This document shows, piece by piece, positions 15,127 through 22,045 of a stretch of DNA of 27,680 nt. The first letter of the stretch is position 1. Each line of letters starts with the position of its first letter. The position numbers and the translations under genes are program-made. The notes under the pieces are model-generated. The model worked only from the letters and a program-made list of their open reading frames with translations. It was not told the origin of the DNA and searched no databases. Source of the DNA: DAITAZ01 sp036824045 (GTDB taxonomy: Bacteria; Pseudomonadota; Gammaproteobacteria; Burkholderiales; Rhodocyclaceae); contig DAITAZ010000046.1 in assembly GCA_036824045.1 (NCBI GenBank), positions 1 through 27,680 on the forward strand, written 5' to 3'.

Positions 15127-16647
15127 ATGGATGCCCCAACCCGCGTGCTGTGCCCGGCCGGGGGTGTGGCGGTGGATGCGTTGCCTTTTGACAATTCCTT
15201 CGCTCGCCTGCCGTCTGCCTTTTACACCCGCCTCAATCCCTGGACCTTGCCGGAGCCTCATCTGGTGGGGGCCAGCGCTGCCGCCGCGGCCCTGATCGGG
15301 CTGGACCCGGCGGAGTTTTCCCGTCCGCATTTTGCCCAGACCTTTGCCGGCAATCGCTTGCCGCCGGGGGCGGAGTGTCTGGCGGCGGTGTATTCCGGTC
15401 ACCAGTTCGGGGTGTGGGCGGGGCAGTTGGGGGATGGCCGGGCCCACCTGCTGGGCGAGGTGGTGGGCCCGGCCGGCAACTGGGAGGTGCAGCTCAAGGG
15501 GGCGGGGCGCACGCCTTACTCCCGCATGGGGGATGGGCGGGCGGTGCTGCGTTCGTCGATCCGGGAGTTTCTGTGCTCCGAGGCCATGGCGGCCCTGGGC
15601 GTGCCCACCACCCGCGCCCTGTGCGTGGTGGGTTCGCCGGAGCCGGTGCGCCGGGAGGAAATGGAAACCGCCGCCGTGGTGACCCGGCTGGCGCCCAGCT
15701 TTGTGCGGTTCGGCTCCTTCCAGCACTGGAGCGCGCTGGACCGGGACGCGGAGCTGAAGTGCCTGGCGGACTACGTGATCGAGCGCTTCTACCCGGAATG
15801 CGAGGCGGCCCTCAATCCTTACGAGGCGCTGCTGCGGGCGGTGGCGCAGCGCACCGGCGAGCTGGTGGCGCACTGGCAGGCGGTGGGCTTCATGCACGGG
15901 GTGATGAACACCGACAACATGTCGGTGCTCGGGCTCACCATCGACTACGGCCCCTTCGGTTTCATGGACGCCTTTGACGCCGGCCACATCTGCAACCACT
16001 CCGACCACCATGGCCGCTACATCTACCGCGCCCAGCCACGGGTGGCCCAGTGGAACCTCTACGCCTTGGGCGACGCCCTGGTCACCCTCATCGGGCATCC
16101 GGACATCGTCCGGGCGGCGGTGGATGAAGCCTTCACCCAGGCCTTCAACACCGCCTTTCTGGCGCACCTGCGGCGCAAGCTGGGTCTGCGCGAGGCCTCT
16201 GCCGCGGACGACGATTTCTTTGGCCGCACCTTCAGCCTGCTGCATTTCAACCACGCGGATTTCACCCTCTTCTTCCGCCATCTGAGCAACCTCCCCGGCC
16301 AGGTGGTTCAGGCCGAGCAGGCACGGGTGGACGCGCCGCTGCGCGACCTGTTCATCGACCGGGAGGGCGCCGATGCCTGGCTGGCGGAATGGCGGGCGCG
16401 GCTGGCGCAGGAAGGCTGGGCCGAGCCCGAGCGCCAGGCCAGCATGCGGGCTGCCAACCCCAGGTACGTGCTGCGCAACTGGATCGCCGAACTGGCGATC
16501 CAGAAAGCCCGCGCGGGGGACTTCTCCGAACTGGCGGCGGTGCAGGACTGCCTGAGCCGTCCCTACGACGAACAGCCCGGCTACGCGCGCTACGCCGCGC
16601 CCCCGCCGGACTGGGCGGCGGGGCTGGCGGTGAGCTGCTCCAGCTAG
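15127..16647 (+). CDS. selO: SelO (YdiU) pseudokinase-fold protein adenylyltransferase
   Basis: 506 aa, full length for the family (E. coli YdiU about 480). SelO proteins transfer AMP from ATP to Ser/Thr/Tyr of target proteins, acting in redox homeostasis. Visible motifs are FDNSFARLP at the N-terminus, VYSGHQFGVWAGQLGDGRA, GRAVLRSSIREFLCSEAM, HGVMNTDNMSVLGLTIDYGPF (active-site Asn/Asp) and the C-terminal SCSS, where eukaryotic SelO carries selenocysteine at the Cys position. The ATG at 15127 has only a weak upstream ACAGGA. A possible promoter is TTGCAC (15063-15068)-N17-GACACT. It is convergent with the peroxidase gene and the two TAG stops overlap within CTAG at 16644-16647. Confidence 0.95.
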   Translation: MDAPTRVLCPAGGVAVDALPFDNSFARLPSAFYTRLNPWTLPEPHLVGASAAAAALIGLDPAEFSRPHFAQTFAGNRLPPGAECLAAVYSGHQFGVWAGQLGDGRAHLLGEVVGPAGNWEVQLKGAGRTPYSRMGDGRAVLRSSIREFLCSEAMAALGVPTTRALCVVGSPEPVRREEMETAAVVTRLAPSFVRFGSFQHWSALDRDAELKCLADYVIERFYPECEAALNPYEALLRAVAQRTGELVAHWQAVGFMHGVMNTDNMSVLGLTIDYGPFGFMDAFDAGHICNHSDHHGRYIYRAQPRVAQWNLYALGDALVTLIGHPDIVRAAVDEAFTQAFNTAFLAHLRRKLGLREASAADDDFFGRTFSLLHFNHADFTLFFRHLSNLPGQVVQAEQARVDAPLRDLFIDREGADAWLAEWRARLAQEGWAEPERQASMRAANPRYVLRNWIAELAIQKARAGDFSELAAVQDCLSRPYDEQPGYARYAAPPPDWAAGLAVSCSS

Positions 16648-17864
16648 GGCTGGCGGGCGCGGGCCAGCCGCTCGCTGCTCAGGGCGTGGAGGAAGGCGAC
16701 GATGTCCGCCACGTCCTGCCGGCTGAAAGTGCGGGGCGGCAGGCTCGTCAATGTTTGTTGCTCCGGCGACCACAGCACCCGGCGGGCGGGGCCAGGGGCT
16801 TGTGCTTGTTCCAGCCCCAACTGGGCGCTGGCCATGATGCGCACCGCCTCGTCCAGCGTCCGGACCGAACCGTTGTGGAAGTAGGGCCCCGTGAGGGCAA
16901 CGTTGCGCAGGCTGGGCACCCGCCACACGCCGGGGCGGCTGCCCGGCGGCGCCAGGCCGGGGTCTTGCGTCAGGTGCTGGGCGCCGGCCAGGGCGTGGGC
17001 GGGAAAGGCTCGCCACGCACCGCCCGGGCTCAGGATGCCGGCGCTGCTGAAGTTGGGACCCGCGTGGCAGTTGATGCAGCCCAGCGCCTGGAAGCGCTCC
17101 ATGCCGGCTAACTGCTGCGGGCTCAAGGCGTGGCGGTCCCCCGCGAGAAAGCGGTCGTAGGGGCTGTCGCGGGTGATGAGCGTGCGCTCGAACGCGGCGA
17201 TGGCCTGGGTGGTGCGGGCCAGCGTGATGCCCGGCCCGCCGAAGGCTTGGGCGAAGTCGGCCTCGTAGGTCGCGTCCCGGGCCAGTCGTTGTTCCAGCGC
17301 GGCGGCGGAGGGCATGCCCATCTCGGCCGGGTTGAAGAGCGGACCCGCCGCCTGGGCCTCCAGGCTGTCGGCCCGGCCGTCCCAGAACAAGCGTGTCTGG
17401 AACGCTGCGTTCCACACCGTGGGCGTATTGCGCGGCCCGATCCGGCCGCCGATGCCCCGGGCGGTGGGGCGGCCGTCGGCCCCCGCATGGCGGGCGAGGT
17501 CGTGGCAACTGGCGCAGGCGACCGTGCCGTCCCGTGAGAGCCGGCTGTCGTGAAAGAGCCGCTCGCCCAATGCGACCAGGGCGGGCGAAGCCGGGGCGCC
17601 GGAAGGGGACGGGGCTGCTTCCGGCAACCGTTGCCAGATCGGGGCCACCGCCGGCGCGGCGGCCGCGGGGGGCGGGCCCGGCGTGTCAGCCGGTGCGGGC
17701 CGGGTGCTGTGGGCATGGAGCCAGCCCGGTCCGGCCAGGACCAGGGCGGTGGCGCCCAGCTTGATCAGCAGGGCGATCAGACACAGGGCGGGGGGCAGGG
17801 CCAGCACGAGGCGGCCGGACCAGGGGATGGAGGTGTCGGCAGGGTGGGGCGCGGGGTGGGGCAT
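16644..17864 (-). CDS. Membrane-anchored di-haem cytochrome c peroxidase
   Basis: Reduces H2O2 to water in the periplasm using electrons from small c-type cytochromes. It is 406 aa. Residues 17-46 form one hydrophobic segment (LVLALPPALCLIALLIKLGA) without a cleavage motif, so it is probably an N-terminal anchor; a Pro/Ala-rich linker (55-75) follows. The two haem c motifs are CASCH (117-121) and CINCH (263-267). RLFHDSRLSRDGTVAC, RNTPTVWNAAF, LFWDGRADSLEAQA and the late SLRNVALTGPYFHNG are typical of CcpA/MauG-like peroxidases. The ATG at 17862-17864 follows AGGAG. It lies 92 nt after the Crp-family regulator gene, with a TGTA-N8-TACA box between them. Confidence 0.93.
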   Translation of the reverse strand: MPHPAPHPADTSIPWSGRLVLALPPALCLIALLIKLGATALVLAGPGWLHAHSTRPAPADTPGPPPAAAAPAVAPIWQRLPEAAPSPSGAPASPALVALGERLFHDSRLSRDGTVACASCHDLARHAGADGRPTARGIGGRIGPRNTPTVWNAAFQTRLFWDGRADSLEAQAAGPLFNPAEMGMPSAAALEQRLARDATYEADFAQAFGGPGITLARTTQAIAAFERTLITRDSPYDRFLAGDRHALSPQQLAGMERFQALGCINCHAGPNFSSAGILSPGGAWRAFPAHALAGAQHLTQDPGLAPPGSRPGVWRVPSLRNVALTGPYFHNGSVRTLDEAVRIMASAQLGLEQAQAPGPARRVLWSPEQQTLTSLPPRTFSRQDVADIVAFLHALSSERLARARQP

Positions 17865-17931
17865 GGCAGGGCTCCTTCGGCATCGGCAAACTCGGGTGCC
17901 AAGGAGCCTAGGCCGCGTCAGGCCGCGCTTC

Positions 17932-17947
17932 TGTACCAAAAGCTACA
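17932..17947 (-). promoter_or_regulatory. Crp-type box 1, upstream of the peroxidase gene
   Basis: TGTACCAAAAGCTACA is TGTA-N8-TACA, the 16-bp geometry of Crp-family sites (TGT...ACA ends). It lies within a 23-nt stretch (17930-17952) repeated without mismatch at 19043-19065. Reading leftward, a -10-like TAGGCT occupies 17910-17905. That puts the box centre (17939.5) at -41.5 if transcription starts near 17898, the position of a class II activator site. Confidence 0.7.
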
Positions 17948-17956
17948 CAGGGGCGG

Positions 17957-18622
17957 TCAGTCCGGCTGGGCGAAACGGGCCAGCGCCGGGGCGCAGGTGA
18001 TGCTGATCCGCCCCCGGGCGGTGGCCACCGCGCCGGCCGCCACGTACTGGCGCAGCAGGCGGGCCACCACCTCGCGGGTGGTTCCGAGATGGCGGGCCAT
18101 CTGCTCCTGGGTCATGGCCAGGGCGCCGTTGCTGTCGGCCCGCAGCAGCAGCAGGTTGGCCAGGCGTTGTTCCAGCTTGCAGGCGTGGACTTCCTCCAGC
18201 GTGGCCATGAGCCGGAACACGGCGGTGGAAAGCGCGCGCACGGTCGCGTCCTGAATCGCCGGCTCGTCCCGGAAGAGCTGGCGGTAGACCGGGCCCGGCA
18301 GCAGGGCGATGCGGGTGGGGCGCTCCGCCTGCACCCAGGCCGGGTAGAGCAGATCGTTGAACAGGCAGTTGAGGGCGAGCACACAGGTTTCGCCCGGATC
18401 CATGTGGTAGAGGGTGGCTTCCTGTCCGCCCGGGCTGAGGGTATAGACCCGCAGCCGGCCGCAGACCACGAAATACGCGCCCGACACCCGCTGGCCCTTG
18501 TGGATGATGGGGCCGCCGGGCTCGCACGGGCTCTCGATCAGCGCAGCCGCCGCCAGCCGGCGGCCGGCGGCGCTGAGGCGCTCGAACAAGGGCAGCGGGG
18601 TGGTGTCAGGCATGGGGCTCAC
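17957..18622 (-). CDS. Crp/Fnr-family transcriptional regulator
   Basis: 221 aa with an N-terminal cyclic-nucleotide-binding-like beta roll (IIHKGQRVSGAYFVVCGRLRVYTLSPGGQEATLYHMDPGETCVL; residues about 39-82, written here as one domain), a dimerisation helix and a winged helix at about 168-215. The recognition helix TTREVVARLL carries R183-E184-x3-R188, the Crp-type RE...R pattern that reads TGT..., not the FNR-type E..SR. The FNR N-terminal [4Fe-4S] cysteine cluster is absent, and the cAMP contacts of Crp are not evident, so the signal is unknown. It starts at GTG 18622 behind GGGAG; ATG 18613 is the alternative. It lies between the two TGTA-N8-TACA boxes, 46 nt after the DUF4242-like gene. 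Confidence 0.92.
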   Translation of the reverse strand: MSPMPDTTPLPLFERLSAAGRRLAAAALIESPCEPGGPIIHKGQRVSGAYFVVCGRLRVYTLSPGGQEATLYHMDPGETCVLALNCLFNDLLYPAWVQAERPTRIALLPGPVYRQLFRDEPAIQDATVRALSTAVFRLMATLEEVHACKLEQRLANLLLLRADSNGALAMTQEQMARHLGTTREVVARLLRQYVAAGAVATARGRISITCAPALARFAQPD

Positions 18623-18668
18623 TGGGCGGACTCCCGGTGGCTGACATGCCCGGTGTGCATCGGGGCGT

Positions 18669-18980
18669 TCAGCCGGTGGCTGCCGGCCGGCGGAAGAACA
18701 GGTCCGCCGGCGAGGCGAGTTGTACCTCGGTAATGCTGTCGAAGGGCAGGCCCACCCGGGCGTGAGCCCGCCGGACGGCTTCGGCGTCGGGCGCCAGGTT
18801 CAGACAGAAGGCACGGCCGTCCGCCAACCCCAGATGGGAGCGCACCGGCACCACCCCTTCGGCCGCGCAGGCCGCCTCGTACTGGGCAAAGAATAGCTCG
18901 AAACTCTCAGCCGTGAGCCCCGCCGGCAGGCTGCCGCTACGGGTGTCGTGGGTGTCGATGAAGTAGCGCAGGCGTTCCAT
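18669..18980 (-). CDS. Small DUF4242-like protein
   Basis: 103 aa, predicted cytoplasmic. It begins MERLRYFIDTHDTRSGSLPA and contains GVVPVRSHLGLADGRAFCLN followed by DAEAVRRAHARVGLPFDSIT, a pattern resembling the DUF4242 (ferredoxin-like, SCO4226 nickel-binding-like) family. Function is unknown. The ATG at 18978-18980 follows a strong AGGAGG. It is the first gene of a leftward run with the Crp-family regulator and is preceded by the second TGTA-N8-TACA box, so it is probably under that regulator. Confidence 0.8.
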   Translation of the reverse strand: MERLRYFIDTHDTRSGSLPAGLTAESFELFFAQYEAACAAEGVVPVRSHLGLADGRAFCLNLAPDAEAVRRAHARVGLPFDSITEVQLASPADLFFRRPAATG

Positions 18981-19044
18981 GTTTCCTTCCTCCTGGTGAT
19001 GGTTGAACCGCAGGGGCAGGATAGGCGGCCGCTTCGTCGCGCTC

Positions 19045-19060
19045 TGTACCAAAAGCTACA
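19045..19060 (-). promoter_or_regulatory. Crp-type box 2, upstream of the DUF4242-like gene
   Basis: Identical TGTACCAAAAGCTACA core, part of the 23-nt exact repeat of box 1. Leftward, TATCCT sits at 19023-19018, exactly as far from the box centre (29.5 nt) as TAGGCT is at box 1. The box also lies about 80 bp before the rightward hydratase gene, but no matching -10 was seen in that direction. Confidence 0.7.
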
Positions 19061-19132
19061 CAGGGCGGCCGGCTTGGCAGGGCGCGGACGGGGGTGTAGC
19101 GTGGGAGCCAGGACATGCGCGAGGAGGCGGCC

Positions 19133-19969
19133 ATGGTGGATATCGGGCATCTGCGCCAGTGGGTGGGGCGCAGCGTGGAAGACGAGGACGTGCTGGCCCC
19201 GCGCCATGCGGGCTTGATGGCGGCCACCCTGGGGCTGGACCCGGCGCCGTTTGTGGCAGGGGCGCCCCTGCCGCCCCTGTGGCACTGGCTGTATTTTCTG
19301 GAGGGGCTGCCGCCGGCCGCCCTGGCGGAGGATGGCCACGCGGGGCGCGGCGGCTTCCTCCCGCCCGTGCCTCTGCACAACCGCCTGTGGGCCGGCGGGC
19401 GGGTGAGCTTCGCGGCGCCGCTCACCCTGGGCGCGCGGGCGGAAAAGCGCTCCACCATCCTGGCGGTGGAGGGCAAAACCGGCCGCAGCGGCGAACTGGT
19501 GTTCGTGACCGTCCTGCACGAACTCAGCCAGGGCGGGACACTGGCGGTGCGGGAAGAGCAGGATCTGGTGTATCGCAATCCCGGTCCGCCCGCCGCCGCG
19601 CCGGCAGGGGTGGCGCTGCCCGTGGCCGCCCACAGCGAGCCCTGGGCGCCGGACGCGGTGGAACTGTTCCGCTACTCGGCGCTCACCTTCAATGGCCACC
19701 GCATTCACTACGACGCAGACTACTGCCGGCAGGCGGAAGGCTACGCCCAGATCGTGGTGCACGGCCCCCTTTCCGCCACCCGCCTGGCGCTGCTGGCCCA
19801 GCGGCTGCTCGGCCAGCCGCTGGGCCAGTTCGATTACCGGGGCCTGCAGCCGGCCTTGCTGGGGGCACGCCTGAACCTCCATGGCCACCGCGAGGGCCGG
19901 GAGGCGACCGTGTGGGTGGGCCTGCCGGACGGCACGGCAACCATGCTGGCCCGGGCGCGGGCAGCCTGA
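19133..19969 (+). CDS. MaoC/HTD2-like acyl-CoA hydratase (mesaconyl-C4-CoA hydratase-like)
   Basis: 278 aa, double hot-dog type. The N-terminal half has LWHWLYFLEGLPPAALAEDG and PLHNRLWAGGRVSFAAPL, as in mesaconyl-C4-CoA and itaconyl-CoA hydratases. The C-terminal half has LFRYSALTFNGHRIHYDADY then VVHGPLSATRLALL, with the His/Asp pair of hydratase 2 enzymes. Hydration of an enoyl- or mesaconyl-type CoA thioester is the likely reaction; the substrate is not determined by context because no CoA-pathway gene is adjacent. ATG 19133 is chosen because GAGGAGG precedes it by 6 nt; ATG 19115 is possible. It is divergent from the DUF4242-like gene. Confidence 0.85.
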   Translation: MVDIGHLRQWVGRSVEDEDVLAPRHAGLMAATLGLDPAPFVAGAPLPPLWHWLYFLEGLPPAALAEDGHAGRGGFLPPVPLHNRLWAGGRVSFAAPLTLGARAEKRSTILAVEGKTGRSGELVFVTVLHELSQGGTLAVREEQDLVYRNPGPPAAAPAGVALPVAAHSEPWAPDAVELFRYSALTFNGHRIHYDADYCRQAEGYAQIVVHGPLSATRLALLAQRLLGQPLGQFDYRGLQPALLGARLNLHGHREGREATVWVGLPDGTATMLARARAA

Positions 19970-19981
19970 GCCCGCGGGGCC

Positions 19982-19997
19982 TATGACTTTAGTCATA
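19982..19997. promoter_or_regulatory. Perfect 7-bp-arm palindrome before the chemoreceptor gene
   Basis: TATGACT-TT-AGTCATA lies 12 nt after the hydratase stop and about 150 nt before the chemoreceptor start. It has no T-run, so it fits a dimeric regulator site better than a terminator. The cognate protein is not identifiable from the window. Confidence 0.4.
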
Positions 19998-20066
19998 CCG
20001 CACGGAGGGCGCGTCCCCTCGTAAATCCCTATCAATTTTGCGGTCTTTTCCCCCGTTAACCGTCTC

Positions 20067-20086
20067 GAGATTCCGCACAGAATCTC
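20067..20086 (+). other. Short hairpin in the chemoreceptor leader region
   Basis: GAGATTC-CGCACA-GAATCTC is a perfect 7-bp stem with a 6-nt loop, 59 nt before the chemoreceptor ATG. The rest of this 176-nt gap holds only the 19982-19997 palindrome and an unconvincing AT-rich CATAAAA near 20115. A flagellar sigma-28 promoter was looked for and not found. Confidence 0.35.
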
Positions 20087-20145
20087 CGGGCGTGTGTCAA
20101 TTTGGTGCAGGTGCACATAAAAGGCGGTATCGGAAGGGGACGGGA

Positions 20146-21771
20146 ATGCAATCGATGAAACTGTCGCAGCGGCTGTTGCTGCTGTTCGCTGTGGCACTGG
20201 TGGGCTCGGTGTTGATGGGGGTGGTGTCGGCGCTGATGACCCGGCATACCCTCGAACAAGGGCACAAAACGCGGATTCGCGACGTGGTCCAAGTGGCGGC
20301 GGGCGTGCTGGCGGATTTCCAGGCGCGGGAGGCGGAAGGCAAACTGGACCGGGCCGCCGCCCAGCGCGGCGCCGTGGAAGCCCTGCGCAAGCTGCGCTAT
20401 GGCAAGGAAGACTACTTCTTCATCTACTCCAGCGAAGGCAAGGCGGTGCTGGTGCCCACCAAGCCGGAAATGGAGGGCAAGAGCCAGGCGGGGGTGAAGG
20501 ACGCCAAGGGCTTCCCCCTGTTCGACACCATCTTCGAGGTGGCGCGGGGCGGCGAGGCCCGCTACATGTCCTATGTCTGGCCGCGGATGGGCGCGCCGGA
20601 GCCGGTGGCCAAGCTCTCCTACGTGGTGCCCTTCGCGCCCTGGGGCTGGTCCATCGGCACCGGGGTCTATGTGGATGATCTGGATGCGGCCTTCGCCCAG
20701 GAACTGGGGCGGGGGCTGGGGATTGCCGCGCTGATGCTGGTGGTGCTGGCGGTGGCGGCCTATTCCGTTGCCCGCAGCATCCTGCAGCAGATCGGCGGGG
20801 AGCCCGCCCTGGCGGTGGAGGTGATGCGCCAGGCCGCGGCGGGGGATCTCACCGCCGCCCGGGTGATCGATGCGCCGCCCCAGAGCCTGCTGGGCACCCT
20901 GGCGCAGATGTTCAACCAGTTGCGCAGCCTCATGGCCTCGGTGGGCAACAGCGCCGAGAACGTGGCGGCCAACGCCCAGCACATCGCCCGGGCGGCCCGG
21001 GAGGTTGCCAACTCGGCGGACCGGGAAGCCCGCGCCACCGGGGCGATCGCCGCCGCCGTCGAAGAGCTGACCGAGAGCGTCAACCAGGTTTCGAGCAGCG
21101 CCCGGCAGACCGAGGGCAATTCCAGCCAGGCGGTGCGGTTGGCCGGCGAGGGGGAAGAGCGTGCCGCCCGCGCCGCCGACGAGATGCACCACATCGCCCG
21201 GGAAGTGGGCCACGCGGTGGACAAGATCCGCCTGCTGGTGGGCCGGGCCAACGAGATCGGCTCCATCGCCAACGTGATCAAGGAGATTGCCGCCCAGACC
21301 AATCTGCTGGCGCTCAACGCCGCCATCGAGGCGGCCCGGGCGGGGGAGCAGGGCCGGGGGTTCGCCGTGGTGGCGGACGAGGTGCGGGGGCTGGCGGAGC
21401 GCACATCGGCGGCGACGGTGCAGATCGAGCAGATGATCGTCGGCATCCAGAACGAAACGGGGGGCGCGGTGAACGCCATGGACCAGGTGGCGAACCAGGT
21501 GCACAGCGGCGTCAGCCTGGTGGAGAGCGCGGCCGGCTCCCTGCGGGAGATCCGCGCCGGGGCCGACGTCACCCTGGCGCGCATCCGCGAGGTGGCCCTG
21601 GCGACCCAGGAGCAGAGCGCCGCCAGCACCTCCATCGTCGAACAGGTGGCGGAAATCTCCCGCATGGTGGAAGAAACCAGCAATGCCATGAACCAGACCT
21701 CGGATTCAGTCGGCGCCATGGAGCGTCTGGCGGCGGATCTTCACGGGCAGGTGGCCCGCTTCCGGGTCTGA
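20146..21771 (+). CDS. Methyl-accepting chemotaxis protein with single-Cache sensor
   Basis: 541-aa inner-membrane chemoreceptor. The first membrane helix is near residues 7-30 (LLLLFAVALVGSVLMGVVSA). The periplasmic sCache_2 sensor follows (about 35-185; RYGKEDYFFIYSSEGKAVLV, WGWSIGTGVYVDDLD). The second helix is near 190-208 (GIAALMLVVLAVAAYSVA), then a HAMP-like linker and the signalling domain, whose hairpin tip is IAAQTNLLALNAAIEAARAG plus GFAVVADEVRGLAERT. sCache_2 domains usually bind small organic acids; the ligand is unknown. There is no C-terminal CheR-tether pentapeptide. ATG 20146 follows AAGGGGA; ATG 20155 is close behind it. No other che genes are in the window. Confidence 0.95.
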   Translation: MQSMKLSQRLLLLFAVALVGSVLMGVVSALMTRHTLEQGHKTRIRDVVQVAAGVLADFQAREAEGKLDRAAAQRGAVEALRKLRYGKEDYFFIYSSEGKAVLVPTKPEMEGKSQAGVKDAKGFPLFDTIFEVARGGEARYMSYVWPRMGAPEPVAKLSYVVPFAPWGWSIGTGVYVDDLDAAFAQELGRGLGIAALMLVVLAVAAYSVARSILQQIGGEPALAVEVMRQAAAGDLTAARVIDAPPQSLLGTLAQMFNQLRSLMASVGNSAENVAANAQHIARAAREVANSADREARATGAIAAAVEELTESVNQVSSSARQTEGNSSQAVRLAGEGEERAARAADEMHHIAREVGHAVDKIRLLVGRANEIGSIANVIKEIAAQTNLLALNAAIEAARAGEQGRGFAVVADEVRGLAERTSAATVQIEQMIVGIQNETGGAVNAMDQVANQVHSGVSLVESAAGSLREIRAGADVTLARIREVALATQEQSAASTSIVEQVAEISRMVEETSNAMNQTSDSVGAMERLAADLHGQVARFRV

Positions 21772-21783
21772 CCGCCGGGGCGG

Positions 21784-21957
21784 TTCTGCCGCCGCTGCGC
21801 TGAGCGGCCCCAGCTCCCGCATCAGCCGATTGACGATGCCCCGCGCCGGGCGCCCCGAAAACAGGTTGGTGAGCGCCGTGTGGTGGGCCCCGCCGCCTTG
21901 CAGCGCTGCCCGGTGCGGGGCGCTGGGGGCGGCCTCGGGGCAGAGGGGGGCGGCACC
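21784..21957 (-). pseudogene. C-terminal remnant of a nitronate monooxygenase gene
   Basis: The 274-nt gap between the chemoreceptor and SulP genes holds, on the minus strand, about 58 codons reading LCPEAAPSAPHRAAL, then HHTALTNLFSGRPARGIVNR and LMRELGPLS. The spacing and the GRPARGIVNR block match the C-terminal region of nitronate monooxygenases (2-nitropropane dioxygenase family). The FMN-binding barrel that should precede it is missing, there is no plausible start, and the residues after ELGPLS no longer resemble the family. It is therefore a truncated relic, still open in frame, and presumably not expressed. Confidence 0.62.
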
Positions 21958-22045
21958 GTGTAGCGGGGCGGGTGCCGGCAGTGGCGGGCGCGTCCACCTG
22001 CGGTTTCTAGGATAATTGCGTCCTCCCTTCTGCTGGTGGAGTGTC

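Noticed and set aside
14401..17508. Very long open frame on the minus strand (1035 codons)
   Set aside because: It lies antisense to fghA, selO and partly out of frame with the peroxidase gene. Its translation is low-complexity Gly/Arg/His/Pro with no family signal, as expected for GC-rich shadows of real genes.
17957..18622. Assignment of the regulator as FNR (oxygen-sensing)
   Set aside because: The N-terminal cysteine cluster is missing and the recognition helix is of Crp type (RE-x3-R).
21772..21800. Possible terminator ACCGC-CGGG-GCGGT after the chemoreceptor gene
   Set aside because: The stem is only 5 bp and is not followed by a T-run.
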